This document shows positions 54,144 through 59,865 of a stretch of DNA of 59,865 nucleotides, piece after piece. Both the position numbers and the translations under genes were made by a program. The stretch's first letter is position 1. Every line of letters begins with the position of its first letter. Source of the DNA: Nocardioides sp. (GTDB taxonomy: Bacteria; Actinomycetota; Actinomycetes; Propionibacteriales; Nocardioidaceae); NCBI GenBank assembly GCA_030698375.1, contig JAUYLL010000004.1:1-59865 (forward strand), read 5' to 3'. The notes beneath the pieces were generated by a model, which searched no databases, had not been told where the DNA came from, and saw nothing but the letters and a program-made list of their open reading frames with translations.

Positions 54144-55822
54144 CGACGGCGTACCGGTCGGCGGATGACGGACCCCGGCTTCGACGCGAGGAGCGGGTCG
54201 AAGTCGTCGGTGATCGGCGTCAGGCGCGCCTCGTCCACGAAGACGGCACCCTCGCGCACCTCCCGGAAGAGGTCGCGGCCGAGCACGGCACCGGCCGTGC
54301 CCATGCCGCCGTAGATCGTGGCGTTGATGCCGAACATGTGCTCCGTGCTCCCCCCGGCGAGGAACAGGCCCGGGATGTGCGTGGTGACCCGCGGCCGGAA
54401 CGGGCCGAGGTTCTTCAGGAGTGGGGCGATGCCGTAGCAGGAGCCGTCGGTGCTGAGGGTGAAGCGCTCCTGGGTGGTCGGGGTGGACGCCTCGCAGAAG
54501 ACCATCCGCTCCCGGATGTCCGGGATCATCAGCTCGGCGGTGTCGAGCACGCGCTGGGTGAGCTCCTCCTTGAGCTGGAGGTAGCGCTCGTCGCGGCCGT
54601 AGCTGCCACCGTCCGCGGGGCCGGTCTCGACGTTCCAGAACGCATGCTCCTTGGGCGCCCAGCTCACGAGCTCGAGCGTCGAGTAACCCGGGGGCGCGGA
54701 GTGCGTTCCCTCGGGGTCCTTGGCGGTGGGACAGCTGATGCCCACCGGCATGCGCTCAGGGCAGCGACCCGCGGCGACCTCGCGGTAGTAGCCGTCGACG
54801 TCGTTGGTCGGCCACACCCAGGCGAGCGGCGGAGTCCCCCGCTCGCGCAGGTCGACGTCGAGCGCGACGTACACCGCGAACATCGGCAGCGTCATCTCCA
54901 GGCCCTCCAGCCTGCGCCGCAGCCGACGGGTCAGGTGCTCGTCGCCGACCAGCTCCGCCCAGGTCTTCTTGAAGTCGGCCGCGGAGACGACGACCTCGGA
55001 CCGGATCTCCTCGCCGCCGCGGAGTCGTACGCCGACGGCGCGCCCGTCCTCGATCAGGATCTGTTCCACCCTGGCCTTGGTGCGGACTCGGCCGCCGTGC
55101 GTCTGGATGACGTCGGTGAGATGAGCGCCGATGACCTGGCCGCCACCCCGCGGGTAGTAGGCACCGGACTGGAGGTAGTGGTGCAGGAAGCCCGCGTGCA
55201 TGGCGGTGGGCGTCCTGTGCGGGGGCCACGTGTAGTCCCCGTTCTCCGCGAGGATCACCGCCTGGGCGTCGGGGCTGAGGCCGCACGCGGCCATCAGCGT
55301 CGTGATGGGCCGCACGCCCCAGCGCAGCAGTGCGAACGGACGCAGGAGGGGCCGCTCGCCGGCAGCGATGGTGCGCATGACCCTGACGCAACGACGCAGG
55401 CCCGACTCCTCCTCGGGAAAGGCCGCGACCAGGCGCTCGAGGTAGATGTCCCAGCCGGTCGGCGTCTGGAACGTCGTCCCCGGGATCATGATCTGGCAGT
55501 GGCCCTCCGGGCGCTGGCGCAGCCACTTGATGCGCTCGGTCAGGGCGAGCCCGGAGAGCGCGGTCTGCATCCGGCCACCGGGGCCGCACTCGCCGACGTA
55601 GTGGGTGCCGACGTCGAACTCGAACTTGTTGCCCGCGCGGCGGAAGACCTGGGTGCTGCCGCCGACCACCTGGTTGGCCTCGAGCACCAGCACCTTCTTG
55701 CCGCTGGCCGCGAGGTACGCCGCGCAGGTGAGCCCGCCCGGGCCGGCCCCCACCACCACGGCGTCCCAGGTCTCGTGGCCCGCCTCGGGGCTCGGCGTCC
55801 GGGGCGTCGTGGTCTGCGTCAT
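54140..55822 (-). CDS. FAD-dependent CrtI/carotenoid isomerase-type oxidoreductase
   Basis: 560 aa. FAD motif VVVGAGPGGLTCAAYLAASGKKVLVLE near residue 20, then QVVGGSTQVFRRAGNKFEFDVGTHYVG, and the C-terminal FAD contact GLFLAGGSTEHMFGINATIYGG. This is the phytoene desaturase / retinol saturase (RetSat) group. The substrate could be a carotenoid, retinoid or another polyene; no carotenoid cluster is present. ATG at 55822. The 3' end overlaps the exonuclease gene by 4 bp in opposite orientation. An obvious GMC-type relic lies just upstream on the same strand. Confidence 0.86.
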   Translation of the reverse strand: MTQTTTPRTPSPEAGHETWDAVVVGAGPGGLTCAAYLAASGKKVLVLEANQVVGGSTQVFRRAGNKFEFDVGTHYVGECGPGGRMQTALSGLALTERIKWLRQRPEGHCQIMIPGTTFQTPTGWDIYLERLVAAFPEEESGLRRCVRVMRTIAAGERPLLRPFALLRWGVRPITTLMAACGLSPDAQAVILAENGDYTWPPHRTPTAMHAGFLHHYLQSGAYYPRGGGQVIGAHLTDVIQTHGGRVRTKARVEQILIEDGRAVGVRLRGGEEIRSEVVVSAADFKKTWAELVGDEHLTRRLRRRLEGLEMTLPMFAVYVALDVDLRERGTPPLAWVWPTNDVDGYYREVAAGRCPERMPVGISCPTAKDPEGTHSAPPGYSTLELVSWAPKEHAFWNVETGPADGGSYGRDERYLQLKEELTQRVLDTAELMIPDIRERMVFCEASTPTTQERFTLSTDGSCYGIAPLLKNLGPFRPRVTTHIPGLFLAGGSTEHMFGINATIYGGMGTAGAVLGRDLFREVREGAVFVDEARLTPITDDFDPLLASKPGSVIRRPVRRR

Positions 55823-55898
55823 GGCGGGTCGCTTTCACCAGGGGTTTCTAGAGTCAGTCTCCAGTTAACTCTGCCCAGGGTCGACCTGCCGAGTACTG

Positions 55899-56301
55899 CT
55901 AGCGGTGAAGCAGGAACGGCAGCCCGCCCCGACCCAGCACGGGGCGGTCAACGTACGACATGCCCACCAGCACCCCGTCGCTCCGCACCCGGAGCTCGTC
56001 GCGGACCCACCGCCCGACGACTCGGCGAAGGCCCGGGTGACGTCGTTGGCCACCGGCAGGTAGCTCGGCGCCTGCCTCCCCGGCACTGCCCGCGAGCAGG
56101 CACTCGCCGCACAGGCGGCACCCGGTCCTGGCCGGCCCCTCGCCCCCGAAGAACGGGTCCGGCTCAGTGACGCCGGTCGTCGAGCCGGCGGCCCTTCTCG
56201 AGGGCCAGCACGCGGTGGCCGGCCTCGGTCAGCCGCAGCGCCGTAACCGCTCCCCCGAAGCCACTGCCCACCACGACCACGTCAGCATCGAACTCCGGCA
56301 T
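55899..56301 (-). pseudogene. Relic of a GMC/cholesterol-oxidase-type FAD oxidoreductase
   Basis: ATG 56301 begins with the FAD motif DADVVVVGSGFGGAVTALRL, but the frame ends at 56164 after GRRLDDRRH. An overlapping frame continues with EPDPFFGGEGPARTGCRLCG, the internal cysteine segment of this family, then SYLPVANDVTRAFAE in yet another frame, and finally VRSDGVLVGMSYVDRPVLG with stop TAG at 55899. Intact members are about 570 aa, so most of the gene is missing. The last stretch may come from a different gene. Upstream of the CrtI-type gene, so an FAD-enzyme cluster may once have existed. Confidence 0.65.
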
Positions 56302-56394
56302 GACCGTGACAGTAGTGCTGTCAGGCTGCGCGGCCCTCGGCGGTCCGACCGAGGACCCACGCACTTGCTCCCCCAGCGAGCGTGCAGTCCGCCG

Positions 56395-56754
56395 TCACGC
56401 GCTCCGCTGCTGGTCGGCGAGCGCGGACTCGACGTCGAACTCACGGACCGCGGCGATGACCTTCTCCAGCCCCGCGGCCGGGAGCGCCCCGGGCTGGGAG
56501 AACACCAGCCTGCCGCCCTTGAACGCCATGAGCGTGGGGATGGAGGTGATCTGCGCGGCCGCGGCGAGCGTCCGCTCGGCCTCGGTGTCCACCTTGCCGA
56601 ACACGACGTCCGGGTGGGCGGCCGCTGCCTTCTCGTAGACCGGGGCGAACATCCGGCACGGACCGCACCAGGACGCCCAGAAGTCGACGAGGACGATGTC
56701 GTTGTTGTTGAGGGTGCTCTCGAAGTTCGCTGCACCGAGGTCGATGGTGGCCAT
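56395..56754 (-). CDS. trxA: Thioredoxin
   Basis: 119 aa with VLVDFWASWCGPCRMFAPV (active-site WCGPC near residue 32), TSIPTLMAFKGGRLV (cis-Pro strand), and the usual final helix. It reduces protein disulfides using electrons from a thioredoxin reductase. ATG at 56754 follows GGAGGAGAG, a strong site. It is divergent from a rhodanese gene, and two CsoR-like inverted repeats occur in the shared 212-bp intergenic region, so sulfur or metal stress may control it. Gene symbol by family, since actinomycetes have several thioredoxins. Confidence 0.88.
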   Translation of the reverse strand: MATIDLGAANFESTLNNNDIVLVDFWASWCGPCRMFAPVYEKAAAAHPDVVFGKVDTEAERTLAAAAQITSIPTLMAFKGGRLVFSQPGALPAAGLEKVIAAVREFDVESALADQQRSA

Positions 56755-56811
56755 TCGGCTCTCCTCCGCTGTCGTGACGGTCCCGTTGTGGGATCCACCA
56801 GCACAACCGAG

Positions 56812-56827
56812 ATACCCCCCATGGTAT
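56812..56827. promoter_or_regulatory. CsoR-family-like operator candidate 1
   Basis: ATACCCCCCATGGTAT: arms ATAC/GTAT with a C-rich core (also ACC/GGT), like CsoR/CstR boxes (ATACCC...GGGTAT). It lies 58 bp upstream of the trxA start. No CsoR-type gene is in this window. Confidence 0.45.
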
Positions 56828-56903
56828 TTCCGCGCGGTGGTGCGGACGGGCGTCCAGCTCGACTCGAGGAATATGCCTCCGCGCGCCTGCGTTGACTCCT
56901 CGA

Positions 56904-56919
56904 ATACCCCCGGGCGTAT
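56904..56919. promoter_or_regulatory. CsoR-family-like operator candidate 2
   Basis: ATACCCCCGGGCGTAT: same ATAC/GTAT arms and the same 16-bp length as the box at 56812-56827, with a C-rich left half. It lies 48 bp upstream of the rhodanese ATG. The two boxes are 77 bp apart, one near each divergent promoter. Confidence 0.45.
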
Positions 56920-56966
56920 CCGGGCATGTCCACACCAGACACCTCTCCGTACAAGGAAGGCACCTC

Positions 56967-57299
56967 ATGAGCCAGACCACCCCCGAGATCAACGTCGAGC
57001 AGCTTGCCCGCGCCGCTGAGCGCCAGGCGACCGTGGTCGACGTGCGCGAGCCCTACGAGTACGTCGCCGGCCACGTGCCTGGCGCCGCCCTGGTGCCGAT
57101 GGGGCAACTGTCCTCGCGGCTCGGCGAGATCGACCGGAGCCGGCCCGTCTACGTCGTGTGCGCCTCGGGCAACCGCAGCGCCGCGATGACCGACCTGCTG
57201 GTCGCCAGCGGGTACGACGCGTACTCGGTCGCCGGCGGCACGGCGGCCTGGACCCGGTCCGGCCGTCCAGTCGAGACCGGGACCCCCGCCCGAGTCTGA
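56967..57299 (+). CDS. Rhodanese-like sulfurtransferase domain protein
   Basis: 110 aa, a single rhodanese domain. TVVDVREPYEYVAGHVPGAALVPM is the N-terminal signature and VYVVCASGNRSAAM the active-site loop, with Cys as nucleophile accepting persulfide. AAKG-type ends follow (GGTAAWTRSG). ATG at 56967 with AAGGAAGG 6 nt upstream. Rhodaneses under CsoR/CstR-type control commonly handle reactive sulfur species; the putative boxes upstream and the divergent thioredoxin fit such a role. Cytoplasmic. Confidence 0.9.
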   Translation: MSQTTPEINVEQLARAAERQATVVDVREPYEYVAGHVPGAALVPMGQLSSRLGEIDRSRPVYVVCASGNRSAAMTDLLVASGYDAYSVAGGTAAWTRSGRPVETGTPARV

Positions 57300-57333
57300 C
57301 CCACCCTCGTCGAGGAGGGGCGATGCTGCCGTT

Positions 57334-58260
57334 TCAGCCCTCGCCGCCCTCCTCGTCGACGAACCACAGGCAGTCCGGCCCGGGCTGACACCACTCCCCG
57401 CCCCACTGTGGCGCCAGCGGGGCGAGCACGGGGAGCGCGGCCCGCTCCATCACGGTGAGGCTGGGCGCCTCCCCGGAGGGCAGGGGACAACTCGTCTCCA
57501 CGAGCACAGGGTCGTCGAAGCCGACACCGACCTTGGCCGGGACCGGCCACACCGCCGACTCCCAGAGGGCGCACACCCGGACAAGGGACTCCTCCTCACG
57601 GCTGCTGCGCACCTCCTGCCCGGTGTCGAGCGTGTACACGACGTCCGTGGCGGTCACCCGGATGCCGGTCACCGGGCTCTCCGCGGCGCCGGGGTCGGTC
57701 ATGTCCGTGTAGTCACCGATCGGGTTCCCGACCAACATCTCGCCGACCGGAAGCTCCAGGCACTGCTCGTCCGCGGCCGCGCACTGGATGATCGGCCCCC
57801 GCTCTTCGGGATCCCACGGCTTGATCGCGACCACCCCGGTGCTCTCGTAGCCGCCGGCGTACCAGATCACGGGGTCGCTGACCCTCAGGGAGCCGAGGAC
57901 CAGCGGCTCCTCCCCCAGGGCGAGGACCTGGGTATCGGCCTTGAACGGGCCCGAGCCCTCGCTGTCCTGGACGTCGCGGCGTTCCACCACCTTCCGGGTC
58001 GCGGCGGTCTCCCCGTCCAGCTCGAACGTCACAGTGTCGCCCTCGACCCGCACCACGACACGCTCCACGCCGTCGGCGCGGAGCGCAGCAAAGCCTCCCG
58101 GGATCCCCTCCGACCTCTCGTCGGCCCACTGCTCCGTCGTCGGGACCAGCGCGCCGTACACCCCGTCATCCACCGCGTGCAGGTACGGCCCGCAGCCGAC
58201 AGTCCCCGCCCCCAGGAGCATCGCCGCAGCTGCCCGCCATGCCACCCGTGCTCGTCCCAA
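57334..58260 (-). CDS. Secreted/lipoprotein-like hypothetical protein
   Basis: 308 aa if a TTG at 58260 is used, with GAGGGGG 8 nt upstream; a GTG at 58245 is the alternative. The N-terminus GRARVAWRAAAAMLLGAGTVGCG looks like a signal peptide with a weak lipobox ending in Cys. The mature part is beta-rich with pairs of cysteines (IIQCAAADEQCLE, RVCALWES, VETSCPLPSG, WCQPGPDCLWF) that probably form disulfides outside the cell. No known domain. Monocistronic on the minus strand, convergent with the rhodanese gene. Confidence 0.65.
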   Translation of the reverse strand: MGRARVAWRAAAAMLLGAGTVGCGPYLHAVDDGVYGALVPTTEQWADERSEGIPGGFAALRADGVERVVVRVEGDTVTFELDGETAATRKVVERRDVQDSEGSGPFKADTQVLALGEEPLVLGSLRVSDPVIWYAGGYESTGVVAIKPWDPEERGPIIQCAAADEQCLELPVGEMLVGNPIGDYTDMTDPGAAESPVTGIRVTATDVVYTLDTGQEVRSSREEESLVRVCALWESAVWPVPAKVGVGFDDPVLVETSCPLPSGEAPSLTVMERAALPVLAPLAPQWGGEWCQPGPDCLWFVDEEGGEG

Positions 58261-58434
58261 GGCGTGTACCCCCTCGACAAAGCAGCCTATCCACCGCCGA
58301 TGAGCGGCGAGAGGGGCCTTCGTTGACCGGGAGCACGGCGTTCCGTGTCGACCGAGTCGGCTTCCACCTCGGTCACGACGTCCACCGGCGTACTCTCTCT
58401 TCGCGTGAGGGTTGAGCCGGTCGAAGGCATGGGC

Positions 58435-59343
58435 ATGGTCGAACGCGTGTCTGGCAGCTTGCTGGGCGCAGCATGCGGGGACGCCATGGGCGCGCCCTTC
58501 GAGGGCCAGACCCAGGTGAATGCGCAGCGGCTGCGCGACTGGAGCATCTCCGCCGAGACCCTCACCTACACCGACGACACCGCCATGCAGCGCGTGCTCG
58601 CAACGCACCTAGCCAGCAACGGCGGTCAGGTGGATCAAGAAATGCTGGCGCGAGAGTTCAGCGCCCAGTGGCACAGCGAACCGTATCGAGGTTACGGCGC
58701 CGGACCGCCCAGGATCTTCCGCGCAGCGCTGGCAGGGCACGACTGGCGCTGCATCGCCCGAGGGCTGTTCGACGGCTCAGGATCCTTGGGGAACGGCGGG
58801 GCGATGAGGACCGCACCGGCCGCCTTCGTTCCCGGGAGCCTCGACCACCGCGTCGACATCGCACGCCAGCAGGCTGAGATCACCCACACCCACCCACTCG
58901 CTCTGGACGGCGCCGCCGCGCTGTGCGCAGGAATCGCCGTCGCCAGTGAGCCCGAGTCGCCGTTATCGGCCGACTGGTTCCTGGACCGGGTCCGCCCCTA
59001 TGTCCACACCCGCGAGTTCGCTCTGGCGCTGGACGCAGTCAAGGCCGTGGTGGATGACGACGCGTCGCCCAGCGCGATCGGCACTGCTCTGGGGAGGGAT
59101 ATCACCGCCCTGAGCTCGGTCCCCACCGCGCTCGCGCTCTTCTTGCGAACCCCGCAGAGTCCCGCGGACGCCGTCCTGAACGCCGTCCTTGCCGGCGGTG
59201 ACACAGACACCATCGCCGCTATGACCGGCGCCCTGGTCGGCGCCCACTGCGGCGAGGACGCGATCCCCTCCCACTGGCGATCACGACTCGAGGCGGGCCC
59301 AGCACAGCGCCGCGAGGCCAGGTCTCTTGCCGGCCTGCTCTGA
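58435..59343 (+). CDS. ADP-ribosylglycohydrolase family protein
   Basis: 302 aa. The catalytic signatures are complete: LLGAACGDAMGAPFEG, the first metal-ligand cluster YTDDTAMQRVLA near residue 44, LGNGGAMRTAP near residue 120, HTHPLALDGAAALC, and the second magnesium cluster GGDTDTIAAMTGALVGA near residue 250. The family removes ADP-ribose from Arg or other acceptors, or hydrolyses linear ADP-ribose products. GAAGG is 7 nt before the ATG at 58435; ATG 58429 and GTG 58405 are possible. No ADP-ribosyltransferase gene is adjacent. Orphan in the window, function inferred from family. Confidence 0.88.
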   Translation: MVERVSGSLLGAACGDAMGAPFEGQTQVNAQRLRDWSISAETLTYTDDTAMQRVLATHLASNGGQVDQEMLAREFSAQWHSEPYRGYGAGPPRIFRAALAGHDWRCIARGLFDGSGSLGNGGAMRTAPAAFVPGSLDHRVDIARQQAEITHTHPLALDGAAALCAGIAVASEPESPLSADWFLDRVRPYVHTREFALALDAVKAVVDDDASPSAIGTALGRDITALSSVPTALALFLRTPQSPADAVLNAVLAGGDTDTIAAMTGALVGAHCGEDAIPSHWRSRLEAGPAQRREARSLAGLL

Positions 59344-59553
59344 CAGCACGTCAGTAACTGCGCCATTGCCTTGGTCGGAGCTGGCAACCCGCAGAAACAG
59401 CTGCCGACAGACCTCCGCCGTCCAGCTCGGCAGGCCCAGGTCCAGCACCACGACATCGGGGGCGACGGCGCCGGCGGCATCGACCGCCTCGAGTTCGTCG
59501 TGGACCTCGAGGCCGACAATCCCGGCCAGTGGGCGAGTCACTCGCCATAACAT
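59281..59553 (-). pseudogene. Possible relic of a response-regulator receiver domain
   Basis: A minus-strand frame contains ELEAVDAAGAVAPDVVVLDLGLP, resembling the phosphoacceptor strand of a receiver domain (Asp in VLDLGLP), but the rest has no receiver motifs (no Thr/Ser or Lys positions) and overlaps the end of the ADP-ribosylglycohydrolase gene. Only about 25 residues are convincing. It may be a decayed fragment. Confidence 0.35.
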
Positions 59554-59610
59554 CTACCACGCGGAGGCCGTCATGATGACCGCGCTTTCCTACCAGGCCC
59601 AGGAGTGACC

Positions 59611-59865
59611 GTGTCCGACCACCACCCCGCGACATCGGCCGAGGAGGTCGAGAACCTTCGCCACGAAGAGCTCGCCGCCGGCGAGCAGCCCCCACCCCGT
59701 GGTGTCCTGGCCGCCGCCTGGAGCGCGGTGACCGCCTTCGTCGGCGGCGTCATGGGCCTGCTCCCCCACCTGCTGCACCACGTGGGACTGCTCGGAGGTG
59801 CCGTACTCGTGACCGGCGCGACCGGCAACGTGCTGTTCGCCGTACTGGGCCTGCTCTTCTCCCTC
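59611..59865 (+). CDS. Membrane protein of unknown function (cut by right edge)
   Basis: 85 codons visible from GTG 59611, preceded by AGGAGTGACC (AGGAG, spacing 6). The polar N-terminus (SDHHPATSAEEVENLRHEEL) is followed by about two to three hydrophobic helices (FVGGVMGLLPHLLHHVGLLGGAVLV and NVLFAVLGLLFSL), with His-rich HLLHH between them that could bind metal. The 3' end is outside the window. No named family; the histidines and position are the only clues. Confidence 0.6.
   Translation, partial: MSDHHPATSAEEVENLRHEELAAGEQPPPRGVLAAAWSAVTAFVGGVMGLLPHLLHHVGLLGGAVLVTGATGNVLFAVLGLLFSL

Noticed and set aside
54065-56170. 701-residue plus-strand frame
   Set aside because: Antisense of the CrtI-type FAD enzyme; only Gly/Arg/Ala repeats.

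Overview
The window is very GC-rich, with GTG/ATG starts, 4-bp start/stop overlaps, and gene families typical of actinomycetes: a mycofactocin cluster, a WS/DGAT wax-ester synthase, a GAF-ANTAR regulator, a DesA3-like desaturase and DUF4389. A Nocardioides-like member of the Propionibacteriales is my inference; there is no rRNA or tRNA to test it. The window looks chromosomal, with a core-like backbone interrupted by one accessory island and several decaying genes.

Layout. 1-17 kb: housekeeping and redox genes. These are a flavin hydroxy-acid oxidase with an SQR-like flavoprotein, an SNF2 helicase divergent from a UvrA2-like ATPase, two SDR proteins, a TauE/SafE permease, RNase J, a PNPOx-like protein, a DUF4389 membrane protein, a phosphoribosyltransferase-hydrolase fusion, a BtuF-like protein and a cNMP-binding protein. 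17.7-28.4 kb: an accessory, probably defence, island. It holds a MazG-like pyrophosphohydrolase with a DUF2075/Schlafen-type helicase, a NERD nuclease-like protein, and a tightly coupled three-gene operon. That operon encodes a ComEC-type metallo-beta-lactamase-fold protein, a single-chain E2-E1-JAB ubiquitin-like conjugase/deconjugase, and a patatin phospholipase. The island is followed by a broken IS110 transposase and a 16-bp direct repeat around a 45-aa cysteine-rich microprotein gene. 28.4-30.8 kb: a minus-strand run with HAD dehalogenase, thioredoxin-like, decayed Crp/Fnr, DUF427 and glutaredoxin genes.

31.1-37.6 kb: the mycofactocin locus, mftR divergent from mftA-B-C-D-E-SDR-F. It encodes the peptide precursor, its chaperone, the radical SAM maturase, a peptidase, a flavin dehydrogenase, a glycosyltransferase and a dedicated SDR. 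37.7-43.4 kb: a five-gene neutral-lipid operon (hydrolase, acyltransferase, acyl-CoA ligase, WS/DGAT, hydrolase) in which every junction is a 4-bp overlap. It is preceded by a perfect palindrome fitting the KstR consensus. 43.4-50.4 kb: a methyltransferase, a LuxR regulator, small membrane proteins, a multiply broken CheR-PAS gene and a GAF-ANTAR protein. 50.4-59.9 kb: a desaturase, a cNMP-CBS-DUF294 protein overlapping a DnaQ-type exonuclease, a CrtI-like oxidoreductase, a GMC oxidoreductase relic, divergent thioredoxin and rhodanese genes with two CsoR-like operator candidates between them, a putative lipoprotein, an ADP-ribosylglycohydrolase, and a truncated membrane protein at the right edge.

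The most interesting system is the metallo-beta-lactamase/E2-E1-JAB/patatin operon at 21336-26378. It resembles type II CBASS (Cap2, Cap3 and a phospholipase effector) but has no cyclic-nucleotide synthase and no recognisable ubiquitin-like protein.
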